Assembly (NCBI GenBank): GCA_030682495.1
Contig: JAUXOC010000081.1
Location: 1 to 37,525, forward strand
Length of the DNA stretch: 37,525 nucleotides
Source: Alphaproteobacteria bacterium
Lineage (GTDB): Bacteria > Pseudomonadota > Alphaproteobacteria > Micavibrionales > UBA2020
Direction: 5' to 3'
The translations under genes and the position numbers were made by a program. The notes under the pieces are model-generated. The model had not been told where the DNA came from and did not search any database. It was given only the letters and a program-made list of their open reading frames with translations. Each line of letters starts with the position of its first letter. The stretch's first letter is position 1. This document shows, in pieces, positions 8,057 to 14,771 of the stretch.

Positions 8057-8071
8057 TTAACTTAAATTTAA
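8057..8071. promoter_or_regulatory. Perfect CtrA-type box (TTAA-N7-TTAA) upstream of carD
   Basis: TTAA (8057-8060), seven bases, TTAA (8068-8071). This matches the full CtrA consensus of alphaproteobacteria exactly. The site overlaps a 12-bp palindrome CTTAAATTTAAG (8061-8072). It is 137 nt upstream of the carD ATG and just upstream of the candidate promoter at 8080. The match is seen in the sequence; binding by CtrA is an inference. Confidence 0.6.
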
Positions 8072-8090
8072 GAATTTCCTTGAATTCTTA
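8069..8090. repeat. Inverted repeat overlapping the CtrA box and the carD promoter
   Basis: Perfect 8-bp arms TAAGAATT (8069-8076) and AATTCTTA (8083-8090) with a 6-nt spacer. The right arm covers most of the candidate -35 TTGAAT (8080-8085), so a protein bound here could block or recruit polymerase. Confidence 0.55.
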
Positions 8091-8108
8091 TGGCATTTCA
8101 TATATGGT
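8080..8108 (+). promoter_or_regulatory. Candidate promoter for carD
   Basis: TTGAAT (8080-8085), 17 nt, TATGGT (8103-8108). This would give a leader of about 95 nt. A second, weaker candidate is TTGTCA (8127-8132), 17 nt, TAGCAG (8150-8155). Neither can be preferred from sequence alone. Confidence 0.4.
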
Positions 8109-8208
8109 CTTTCTTGAATGGCACACTTGTCACCGCTGGGCACAAAACCTAGCAGATACCTGATTAAACAGACTTTTCTGTGAACAGACGTTTTTATAGT
8201 GAGGCACA

Positions 8209-9078
8209 ATGGCAAAGACATCCAAAGCGAAGGCGAAACCGGTTAAGAAGCCCGCGGCCAAAACCGCAGCCAAAACGGTCAAGAAGCCTTCTGCCGCCGC
8301 CAAGCCGGTCGCAAAAGCCAAACCGGTCGCCAAAAAACCGACCCCTGTCGCCAAGAAATCAAAACCGGCTCCTGCGCCCAAGGCGGCTGCTAAACCGGCT
8401 GTCAAAAAGCCCGCTCCCGCGCCGGTCAAGGCCGCTGTCAAGAAGGCAGCCCCCGCCCCTGTGGCCGTGAAGCCTAAACAGGTGCCCGTCAAAGCCGCCG
8501 AGCCGTCGAAACTTCCCCTTGGCGTCAAAAAGCCTGCACCCACCGTGCAAGCCCTCGCGCCGATGCCCGAAGCCAAGAAGCCGGAGAAGTTTGACTTCGC
8601 CGCAGGCGATTTCGTGGTCTATCCCGCGCATGGCGTCGGCTTTGTCGAAGGCGTCGAAACCCAGACCATCGCTGGCATGGAAATCACGCTTTACACTATT
8701 TGCTTTGAAAAAGACCGTATGCGCCTGAAATTGCCGATTTCCAAAGTGAAAGCTTCCGGCCTGCGCAAGCTGTCTTCCAAAGACCGTCTCAAGGACGCGC
8801 TGGCCACACTGCAAGGTCGTTCGCAGACCCGCCGCATCATGTGGAGCCGCCGCGCACAGGAATACGAAGCAAAGATCAACTCAGGTGACCCCGTTTCTAT
8901 CGCAGAAGTCCTGCGTGACCTGAAACGCGAAGGCGATCAGTCGGAACAGTCCTACAGCGAACGCCAGATTTATCAGGCTGCGCTGGAGCGTCTTGCCCGC
9001 GAAGTTGCCGCGATCGAGAAAATCGACGAAAAGAAAGCTGCAGAAAAGCTTGAGGCCGTTCTTTCCAACGTCGCTTGA
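8209..9078 (+). CDS. carD: CarD/CdnL-type RNA polymerase-binding regulator with a histone H1-like N-terminal tail
   Basis: A 289-aa protein in two parts. Residues 1-125 are almost only Lys, Ala, Pro and Val with recurrent K-K-P-A / A-K-P-V units, like the tails of histone H1 and bacterial H1-like proteins. Residues 126-289 form a complete CarD protein: the RID/Tudor-like domain starts F-A-A-G-D-F-V-V-Y-P-A-H-G-V-G at 130-144, and the helical C-terminal domain holds W-S-R-R at 212-215, matching the conserved tryptophan that props open the promoter bubble. CarD stabilises open complexes by touching the RNAP beta lobe. Normal alphaproteobacterial CarD is near 170 aa, so the tail is an addition that probably gives non-specific DNA binding. 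ATG 8209 has GAGG 8 nt upstream. A terminator follows. Confidence 0.92.
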   Translation: MAKTSKAKAKPVKKPAAKTAAKTVKKPSAAAKPVAKAKPVAKKPTPVAKKSKPAPAPKAAAKPAVKKPAPAPVKAAVKKAAPAPVAVKPKQVPVKAAEPSKLPLGVKKPAPTVQALAPMPEAKKPEKFDFAAGDFVVYPAHGVGFVEGVETQTIAGMEITLYTICFEKDRMRLKLPISKVKASGLRKLSSKDRLKDALATLQGRSQTRRIMWSRRAQEYEAKINSGDPVSIAEVLRDLKREGDQSEQSYSERQIYQAALERLAREVAAIEKIDEKKAAEKLEAVLSNVA

Positions 9079-9098
9079 CGCGAAGTCCCAAACAATAC

Positions 9099-9129
9099 AA
9101 AAAGGCGGCTGGCATCCAGCCGCCTTTTT
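9099..9129 (+). terminator. Rho-independent terminator after carD
   Basis: Perfect 9-bp stem GGCGGCTGG (9104-9112) and CCAGCCGCC (9116-9124) with a CAT loop, followed by five T and preceded by five A. It lies 20 nt after the carD stop and just before the ribosome site of the next gene. Confidence 0.92.
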
Positions 9130-9145
9130 CATTGCCGGAGGAAAC

Positions 9146-9499
9146 ATGGCCAAGCCTAAAGTTTACGGAATCAAAAATTGCGACAGCATGAAGAAAACCT
9201 TTGCCTGGCTTGACAAACACAGCGTCGCTTATGACTTTCACGATTATAAAAAATCAGGCGCGGATGAAACTACGCTGAAAGCCGCCATCAAAGCGCACGG
9301 CTGGGAAGCTGTTATCAATCGCAAAGGCACGACCTGGCGCGCCCTGCCCGAAAAGACGCGGGAGAGCATGACCGAAAAATCCGCCCTTGCCGCGGCGCTC
9401 GATAATCCGTCTCTGGTCAAACGCCCCCTGATCGTCTCCGGCAAAGATATCTTGCTTGGCTATGACGAGGCCACGTTCAAAGCCCTGCTGAAGTCCTGA
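9146..9499 (+). CDS. ArsC/Spx family thioredoxin-fold reductase (YffB-like)
   Basis: A 117-aa thioredoxin-fold protein of the ArsC superfamily. The N-terminal strand leads into G-I-K-N-C-D-S-M-K-K at 8-17, which holds the single active cysteine (Cys12), and the family W-x-x-L-D and Y-D-F-H-D-Y-K-K segments follow. A late K-R-P-L-I-V strand carries the conserved cis-proline region. The spacing matches YffB/Spx-related proteins, which are thought to be glutathione-dependent thiol reductases, rather than true arsenate reductases; no ars genes are nearby. ATG 9146 has an excellent GGAGG ribosome site. It lies right after the carD terminator with no clear promoter of its own, so partial readthrough is likely. 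Confidence 0.85.
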   Translation: MAKPKVYGIKNCDSMKKTFAWLDKHSVAYDFHDYKKSGADETTLKAAIKAHGWEAVINRKGTTWRALPEKTRESMTEKSALAAALDNPSLVKRPLIVSGKDILLGYDEATFKALLKS

Positions 9500-9578
9500 C
9501 CTGCCGTTTTCCCTATTGGCATGCCCCGCCGTTGGGGATAAGATGCGCCTTATACGTTAAACAGTCAGGCAAGGCGCG

Positions 9579-10403
9579 ATGTCGTTCAAGACTTCCTTCA
9601 GCAATCTGGGCCAGCCGCAGAGGATATGGACGGTTTCCGCCATCCGCGGCCAGCTGGCGCCGCTTGCCGCCATTCACAATCATATCTATGAGCACTGCCG
9701 CCCGGGTGACCGTGTGCTGTACACCGGCAATTACTGTGCAGGTATGCATGCGGCTCCTGCCGAGACACTGGATGAGTTGCTTTATTTCCGCCGCAGCCTG
9801 CTCGCCCGCCCCGGCATGGTACCGGAAGACTTCGTCTACCTGCGCGGCACGCAGGAAGAGCTTTGGAGCAAGATCCTGCAAATCCACTTCGCCCCGAGCG
9901 CGCGCGCCGTCGTCGAATGGATCGCCGCACACCATCCGGAAATGAACGGCCTGCTCAGTGCCTACGGCAGCTCCCTCGACGATGCACTACGCACCGCGCG
10001 CGAGGGCATTGTGCCTTTGACGAAATGGACGATCTTTCTGCGCGAACAAATGCGCGCGCGCGCCGGCCATGAAAAATTCTTTACGCTGCTGCGCCGTGCC
10101 GCCTTTACCGAACATGCAGGCAGCAATGACAACAATATCTTGTTCGTACATGCAGGGCTCGACCCCGCGCTGCCGCTGGCCGCGCAGGGTGATCGCTTCT
10201 GGTGGGCGGCGCGCAGCTTTGGCGCGATGCAGACCCCCTATCACCCTTTCCGCACCGTGATCCGCGGCTGTGATCCGGATCGCGGCGGTGTTTACGTGGG
10301 CGACGTCTCGGTCAGCCTTGATGGCGGCTGCGGCCATGGCGGGCAGCTGGTCTGCGCGCAGCTCTCGGCATGCGGCGATGTCCTGTCGCTTCAATCCGCC
10401 TGA
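9579..10403 (+). CDS. Calcineurin-like metallophosphoesterase fold protein with degenerate active site
   Basis: A 274-aa protein that keeps the framework of the serine/threonine protein phosphatase-like family but not its metal ligands. Where active enzymes have G-D-I-H-G, this has S-A-I-R-G-Q (20-25). In place of G-D-x-x-D-R-G it has T-G-N-Y-C-A-G (49-55). In place of G-N-H-E it has R-G-T-Q-E-E (89-94). The G-H-T histidine is replaced in I-R-G-C-D (228-232). Only F-V-H-A-G-L-D-P (189-196) and the C-terminal S-L-D-G-G-C-G-H-G-G-Q-L (246-257) look canonical. It is therefore probably a pseudo-enzyme that binds or scaffolds something. The gene is intact with normal codon use. It stands alone between two intergenic regions. 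Family assignment is by motif order. Confidence 0.7.
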   Translation: MSFKTSFSNLGQPQRIWTVSAIRGQLAPLAAIHNHIYEHCRPGDRVLYTGNYCAGMHAAPAETLDELLYFRRSLLARPGMVPEDFVYLRGTQEELWSKILQIHFAPSARAVVEWIAAHHPEMNGLLSAYGSSLDDALRTAREGIVPLTKWTIFLREQMRARAGHEKFFTLLRRAAFTEHAGSNDNNILFVHAGLDPALPLAAQGDRFWWAARSFGAMQTPYHPFRTVIRGCDPDRGGVYVGDVSVSLDGGCGHGGQLVCAQLSACGDVLSLQSA

Positions 10404-10692
10404 CAAGATAGACATGCAAAAGATAAATAAACAAAAGTTATCTATTCATACATTTTGATTAATATATGCAGCGGAACCTTACTGCCTTCCGCACGGTTTG
10501 CCTCGGGATAACCCCGCGTGAGAGCAGGATAAATCGGGCATCGGTTGCCTTTATGACCAAGGCATATTACAATTAGGTAATAGAGAAAAAATCCGACATC
10601 CAAAACCTGCACCGCGTCGTATAATTGAATATACGCCCAGATAAAGCTGTTCTGACTTTAACCCCGCAGGCGAAAAGGAAAGCTAGGCAATC
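10404..10692 (+). other. Intergenic leader region upstream of rpoH
   Basis: A 289-nt non-coding stretch with AT-rich patches. It holds one good promoter candidate (see 10545-10573), an isolated TATAAT (10620-10625) without a matching -35, and a purine-rich AAAAGGAA (10673-10680) that is the likely rpoH ribosome site, though 12 nt from the ATG. I saw no clear sigma-32 promoter (CTTGAA with CCCCAT), no strong terminator for the upstream gene, and no small RNA signature. A folding analysis for a temperature-responsive rpoH leader would be reasonable. Confidence 0.4.
10545..10573 (+). promoter_or_regulatory. Candidate rpoH promoter
   Basis: TTGCCT (10545-10550), 17-nt spacer, TACAAT (10568-10573). 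Transcription would begin near 10580, giving a leader of roughly 110 nt before rpoH. Confidence 0.5.
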
Positions 10693-11592
10693 ATGGCATA
10701 CATCGACGATCCGACCACCCAGCAAGCCAACCTCCGCTATATCCGTACAGCGATGCACGAACCTCTTTTGGAAAAAGAGCATGAACTGTCGCTTGCGCGC
10801 CGCTGGAGAGAGAACAAAGACGAAAAAGCGCTCCATGAACTCGTGCGTTCCTATACACGCCTTGTGGTCGCGATTGCGTCGAAATTCAAGAACTACGGCC
10901 TGCCGATCGGCGACCTTATTCAGGAAGGCAACATTGGCCTGATGGAAGCCGCCGCGCGTTTCGAGCCGGCACTTGAAAACCGTTTTTCGACCTACGCAAC
11001 ATGGTGGGTGCGCGCGCAGATTCAGGATTACGTCCTGCGTAACTGGTCGATTGTGCGTACTGGCACCACGGCAAGCCAGAAATCCCTTTTCTTTAACCTG
11101 CGCCGCCTGCGTGCCAAAATCGATGGCCAGTCTGCCCGCGATTATCTGGACAGCGATTCAGTTGCGCATATTGCAACAGAACTTGGCGTACAGCCCAAAG
11201 ACGTGCTGGAAATGGAAGCCCGCATGAACGGCGGCGACCAGTCGCTGAACAACACCATCGGCGAAAGCGGTGACGATGAATGGCAGGATTTTCTGGCCGA
11301 CCCCTCGCCGAACCCTGAACAGGTTGTGATCGGCATGCGCGACAACGCGACGCGGTCGCAATGGCTGGGCGAGGCACTGGGCGAACTGAGCCCGCGTGAA
11401 CGCACGATCATCGAAGAACGGCGCATGAACGATGATGTCGTCACGCTGGAAGACCTCGGCAAACAGCTCGGCATCAGCAAAGAGCGTGTGCGCCAGCTGG
11501 AACAGCGGGCGATGGACAAGCTTAAAAGCGCGCTGATGGTCAAAGCACGCGATGCCGGCATTTCGCACAATAGCCTTTTTACGGAAGTCTGA
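10693..11592 (+). CDS. rpoH: RNA polymerase sigma factor RpoH (sigma-32, heat shock)
   Basis: A 299-aa sigma-70 family protein. Region 2 holds Y-G-L-P-I-G-D-L-I-Q-E-G-N-I-G-L (68-83) and the DNA-melting segment F-S-T-Y-A-T-W-W-V-R-A-Q-I (98-110). The RpoH box follows at 129-137 as Q-K-S-L-F-F-N-L-R, close to the canonical Q-R-K-L-F-F-N-L-R, which separates it from RpoD. Region 4 has a helix-turn-helix with L-G-I-S-K-E-R-V-R-Q-L-E-Q-R-A near the C-terminus. It directs polymerase to chaperone and protease promoters. Alphaproteobacteria often carry two RpoH copies; which this is cannot be told here. The start ATG fits the family N-terminus. Confidence 0.96.
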   Translation: MAYIDDPTTQQANLRYIRTAMHEPLLEKEHELSLARRWRENKDEKALHELVRSYTRLVVAIASKFKNYGLPIGDLIQEGNIGLMEAAARFEPALENRFSTYATWWVRAQIQDYVLRNWSIVRTGTTASQKSLFFNLRRLRAKIDGQSARDYLDSDSVAHIATELGVQPKDVLEMEARMNGGDQSLNNTIGESGDDEWQDFLADPSPNPEQVVIGMRDNATRSQWLGEALGELSPRERTIIEERRMNDDVVTLEDLGKQLGISKERVRQLEQRAMDKLKSALMVKARDAGISHNSLFTEV

Positions 11593-11643
11593 AATTTAAT
11601 ATTTCATATCGTACCCGGGAGCGCATAGATCAAACGGCGAAGA

Positions 11644-11673
11644 TTGACAAAAAAAGCCCGGCGACTTTATAAT
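11644..11673 (+). promoter_or_regulatory. Consensus sigma-70 promoter immediately before the SNase-like gene
   Basis: Exact TTGACA (11644-11649), 18-nt spacer, exact TATAAT (11668-11673). Start is predicted at about 11679-11681, that is on the ATG at 11679 itself, which implies a leaderless or nearly leaderless transcript. Confidence 0.8.
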
Positions 11674-11678
11674 CGAAT

Positions 11679-12524
11679 ATGGGTATTTTTGTAAAATTTC
11701 GTTTTATGTACGTCCTCGCAGCGCTTGTCCTGCTGGGGCTTGGCATTTCCTTTTCCGTTCAAGCGCAGAAAAAGCCGCCCATACAAACATCTCCGTTCGA
11801 CTTGAACCTGACAGAAGTCGGCATCGTCACCGAGATCATCAAGCCCGATACGCTGCGCCTTGCCAATGGCAAAATATTCAAGATCGACAATATCCGCGTC
11901 CCGCTGCAGCTGGATTCAAACGCGATTGAGTTTCTAAACAACAACGTCCTCAACAAAAAAATAGGCTTCTATATCGTCGGCAAGGATCCGGTCGAAAGAG
12001 CTGACCGTTTTGGCCACACTCTGGCACATGTGGTCACGGAAGACGGAGAATGGGTGCAAGCGCTCATGGTCTCACGCGGACTGGCTTGGGCCAGCGGAAG
12101 CGAAAGCAGCCGTGAGCTTTTCATTCCCTTGCTCAAATACGAGGATCTCGCTCGTTCGCAAAACCTTGGCCTTTGGAAACTCCCTACCTTTGCAATCAGA
12201 GACAACGAAACTATTCACAACAACACCTATAATTCATTTCAAGTTTTTGAAGGGACAATCCGTGCTGTCAGCGCAAAAGGCAGATATGCCTTTTATAACT
12301 TTGATAAAGACCCTAAAACCGACTTTACGATTGTCGTGAATATAGGAAAGATGGAGGCCTACACTCTTTCAACGGGGGCACATAGCTATTCACCTTTGGA
12401 GTTCGTCGGCAGAAAAGTGCGTATTCGCGGGTGGGTCGAAGAAAATAACGGGCCGATGATAGAGCTTCTGTTTCAGGAACAATTAGAGTTTCTGGATGCC
12501 CCTTTCCAAATCTACTATAAATAA
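11679..12524 (+). CDS. Exported thermonuclease (SNase)-fold protein with substituted catalytic residues
   Basis: A 281-aa protein with an N-terminal signal peptide: basic residues Lys6 and Arg8, a hydrophobic core at 10-26, then a likely A-Q-A type cleavage near 29-30. Residues about 45-167 resemble staphylococcal nuclease: a V-x-E-I-I-K-P-D-T-L-R-L strand, D-R-F-G-H (109-113) where active enzymes have D-x-Y-G-R, V-S-R-G-L-A-W (131-137), and A-R-S-Q-N-L-G-L-W (158-166). The catalytic Arg of the Y-G-R motif is His here, and the usual R-x-x-x-I-D-x-P-E is missing its glutamate, so nuclease activity is doubtful. The last 100 residues form a second beta-rich domain ending E-L-L-F-Q-E-Q-L-E-F. The start is placed so that the signal peptide keeps its positive charge; no ribosome site precedes it. 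Confidence 0.72.
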   Translation: MGIFVKFRFMYVLAALVLLGLGISFSVQAQKKPPIQTSPFDLNLTEVGIVTEIIKPDTLRLANGKIFKIDNIRVPLQLDSNAIEFLNNNVLNKKIGFYIVGKDPVERADRFGHTLAHVVTEDGEWVQALMVSRGLAWASGSESSRELFIPLLKYEDLARSQNLGLWKLPTFAIRDNETIHNNTYNSFQVFEGTIRAVSAKGRYAFYNFDKDPKTDFTIVVNIGKMEAYTLSTGAHSYSPLEFVGRKVRIRGWVEENNGPMIELLFQEQLEFLDAPFQIYYK

Positions 12525-12584
12525 AGATTACTCCTGTTTTCTCTGGTTAGATATTGCACGCCTCTCCGCACTGGGGCATGATAC

Positions 12585-12601
12585 GGGGGTTTTTAACCCC
12601 C
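12585..12601 (+). repeat. Short GC-rich hairpin upstream of pgk
   Basis: GGGGGTT (12585-12591) and AACCCCC (12595-12601) with a TTT loop, 19 nt before the pgk ATG. Only three T follow, so it is at best a weak terminator for the upstream gene; it could instead structure the pgk leader. Confidence 0.45.
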
Positions 12602-12620
12602 TTTCCACCGGACGGACATC

Positions 12621-13862
12621 ATGAAAAGATTTTTGACGCTTGACGATCTTTCACCGAAAGGCCGCACTGTTTTGCTGCGCGCAGACCTGAACGTGCCTAT
12701 GCAAGACGGGCGTGTGAGCGACGAAACGCGTCTAAGCCGTCTGGTGCCCGGACTGCGCGAACTGGCTGATAAAGGTGCGCGTGTTGTCGTGATCTCGCAT
12801 TTCGGACGCCCGCGCAACAAAGAGGAAAGCCTTTCCCTCGCCCCTGTTGCCGCCGCGCTGTCGGGCTTATTTGGTCGTCCTATTTCGTTTATAGCGGACT
12901 GCGTCGGCGCCGATGTCGAAAAGAATATCCAAGGCATGAAAGATGGCGATGTCGTCATGCTCGAAAATCTGCGGTTCTATCCAGAAGAGGAAAAAGACGA
13001 CGCCAACTTCGCCGCGGAGCTTGCACGCCTCGGTGATATCTACGTAAACGACGCTTTCTCCTGCGCGCACCGCGCCCATGCCAGCACGCACACGCTTGCC
13101 ACACTGCTGCCTGCCTATGCCGGGCGCCTGATGGAGGCGGAGCTGACCGCGCTTGAACGGGCACTGGAAAATCCCGAACATCCCGTCGTGGCCATCGTTG
13201 GCGGCGCAAAGATTTCGACCAAGATCGACCTGCTGAACAACCTTGTGCGTAAGATCGACGTGCTGGTACTGGGCGGCGGCATGGCCAATACCTTTCTGGC
13301 CGCGCAAGGCCTTCCGATGGGTAAGTCGCTGTGCGAACATGAGATGAAAGATCAGGCGCGTGCCATCACGCAAACAGCGCAAAGTGCCGGCTGCAAAATC
13401 ATTCTGCCCATCGACGCGGTTGTCGCAACCGAATTCCGTCCAAATCCGCCGGTCGAAACCCGCAGCAGCGATTCTGTGCGCGAAAACGAGATGATGCTCG
13501 ATATCGGGCCGGAAAGCGTTGCGATGATCGAAGCCACGCTCGAAAAATCGCGTACCGTGCTGTGGAACGGCCCGCTTGGTGCGTTTGAAACACCACCCTT
13601 CGACCAGGCAACCGTGAAGCTCGCACACAAAGTCGCCGCATTGACGGCGGAGGGAAAATTGATCAGCGTTGCCGGTGGAGGTGATACCGTCGCCGCCCTC
13701 GCGCAGGCAGGCGTTGACGAAAAAATGACCTATGTTTCCACGGCGGGCGGCGCGTTTCTGGAATGGCTGGAAGGAAAAACCCTGCCTGGCGTCAAAATCC
13801 TGATGGACCGTGCCGTGGCCATACGCCAAAGCGGTGACACTTCGGCCTGCGCGGCGGGATAA
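12621..13862 (+). CDS. pgk: Phosphoglycerate kinase
   Basis: A 413-aa glycolytic enzyme that transfers phosphate from 1,3-bisphosphoglycerate to ADP in the cytoplasm. The family signature R-A-D-L-N-V-P-M appears at about 20-27, the substrate-binding H-F-G-R-P near 60, G-G-A-K-I-S-T-K-I near 195 for the nucleotide side, and the hinge region V-L-W-N-G-P-L-G-A-F-E followed by A-G-G-G-D-T-V-A-A-L near the C-terminus. Length is normal for a bacterial Pgk. In many alphaproteobacteria pgk sits with gap and fba; here it stands alone, convergent with an unknown membrane protein with 12 nt between stops and no obvious terminator. Confidence 0.97.
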   Translation: MKRFLTLDDLSPKGRTVLLRADLNVPMQDGRVSDETRLSRLVPGLRELADKGARVVVISHFGRPRNKEESLSLAPVAAALSGLFGRPISFIADCVGADVEKNIQGMKDGDVVMLENLRFYPEEEKDDANFAAELARLGDIYVNDAFSCAHRAHASTHTLATLLPAYAGRLMEAELTALERALENPEHPVVAIVGGAKISTKIDLLNNLVRKIDVLVLGGGMANTFLAAQGLPMGKSLCEHEMKDQARAITQTAQSAGCKIILPIDAVVATEFRPNPPVETRSSDSVRENEMMLDIGPESVAMIEATLEKSRTVLWNGPLGAFETPPFDQATVKLAHKVAALTAEGKLISVAGGGDTVAALAQAGVDEKMTYVSTAGGAFLEWLEGKTLPGVKILMDRAVAIRQSGDTSACAAG

Positions 13863-13874
13863 CCTGATACGGAT

Positions 13875-14627
13875 TTAGCCGCGGTTATTGCCGCGGAACT
13901 TCGGTTTTTCCAGTATTGTCGGCGCAGGCTGTTCCAGCGCGCCCACACGTTCGACAACACCCTCGACCTTATCGGCCAGTGCTTTGAATTCGCCGGTCAG
14001 TGCATCGGGCGCGGGCAAAGCTTGCATCGGCTGTTTGGCCGCTATCTGTTCGACAATCAGGCGCGCCGGTTCACTGCGGGGCAGCAGCCCCATGGGCACC
14101 AGCTCTACTTTCGCCATCGTTTGAGACGCTTCCGCACCTTTTTCATCAATAAATTTACGCTGAAATTCGAAGGAAGATAGCTCCCCCTTCTCTTTCTCTC
14201 CCCACGCATAGGCGTGATAGACACGCACGCGCTGCAATACCGGCGCAACATCGGCGATGTGGCGCTGAAGATGTGCTTCCAGAGCGTCTGGCAAGCGTCC
14301 CATGTGTTTCAGCTTGTCGGTTTTTTTGTCGATATATTCCTGCATCGCCTTGATCTGCGAAAGATCGCGCGCATCTCCCACCAGCTTGAATCCGTTCAGC
14401 GAATGATCATTCCCGCGCACACGCGACGGGTCATCCCCCAGCATGCTCACCATAAAGCCCGCCCATATGGGAAGGACTATGAACGCACCCGCCGGGCCGA
14501 CCAGGATCCCTGCGGCCATCAATCCGCCCGTCGCCGCAGCGCCGCCTGCCGCTATGCCTGTTCCCGTAGCTTTGGCCTTGTGCTGGCGCTGAAGGTAACG
14601 AATTGATTTGTTTATATTTTCCAGCAT
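13875..14627 (-). CDS. Hypothetical protein with a glycine-rich membrane hairpin
   Basis: A 250-aa protein of no family I recognise. An N-terminal basic helix (I-R-Y-L-Q-R-Q-H-K-A-K) is followed by a glycine/alanine-rich hydrophobic region at about 26-64 that could form a two-helix membrane hairpin. The remaining cytoplasmic-type region is charged and helical, with I-D-K-K-T-D-K-L-K and a late A-L-A-D-K-V-E-G-V-V-E-R-V coiled-coil-like helix. ATG 14627 is preferred over an upstream in-frame start because of an AGGAG ribosome site 8 nt before it and the promoter at 14661-14688. The basic C-terminus ends K-P-K-F-R-G-N-N-R-G. Confidence 0.72.
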   Translation of the reverse strand: MLENINKSIRYLQRQHKAKATGTGIAAGGAAATGGLMAAGILVGPAGAFIVLPIWAGFMVSMLGDDPSRVRGNDHSLNGFKLVGDARDLSQIKAMQEYIDKKTDKLKHMGRLPDALEAHLQRHIADVAPVLQRVRVYHAYAWGEKEKGELSSFEFQRKFIDEKGAEASQTMAKVELVPMGLLPRSEPARLIVEQIAAKQPMQALPAPDALTGEFKALADKVEGVVERVGALEQPAPTILEKPKFRGNNRG

Positions 14628-14660
14628 ACCGCGGCTCCTTGAGGCTTGAATTTCCACGCC

Positions 14661-14688
14661 ATGCTAGCAGTTTTTATTATTATGTCAA
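14661..14688 (-). promoter_or_regulatory. Sigma-70-type promoter for the gene at 13875-14627
   Basis: Minus-strand TTGACA (14688-14683), 16-nt spacer, TAGCAT (14666-14661). Start near 14654, leaving a leader of about 27 nt that includes the AGGAG ribosome site. Confidence 0.6.
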
Positions 14689-14708
14689 CTTCCTATTTGC
14701 CAAACGCA

Positions 14709-14743
14709 GCAACGCCCTCACCTGATAAAGGAGAGGGCGTTGC
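14709..14743. repeat. Long inverted repeat downstream of the DUF2336 gene
   Basis: Perfect 11-bp arms GCAACGCCCTC (14709-14719) and GAGGGCGTTGC (14733-14743) enclose a 13-nt loop. It lies 29 nt past the DUF2336 stop and just upstream of the promoter at 14688. There is no T-run on either strand, so it is not a canonical terminator. It could be an interspersed palindromic element or a transcript-stabilising hairpin. Confidence 0.7.
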
Positions 14744-14771
14744 CACCTGTATGTATCTACCTTGGAAGAAA

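Noticed and set aside
8209-8580. Tandem DNA repeat or assembly artefact in the Lys/Ala/Pro tail of carD
   Set aside because: The units differ at many codons and are not exact tandem repeats, the frame is continuous, and the ribosome site is at the start of the tail. It looks like a real low-complexity coding region.
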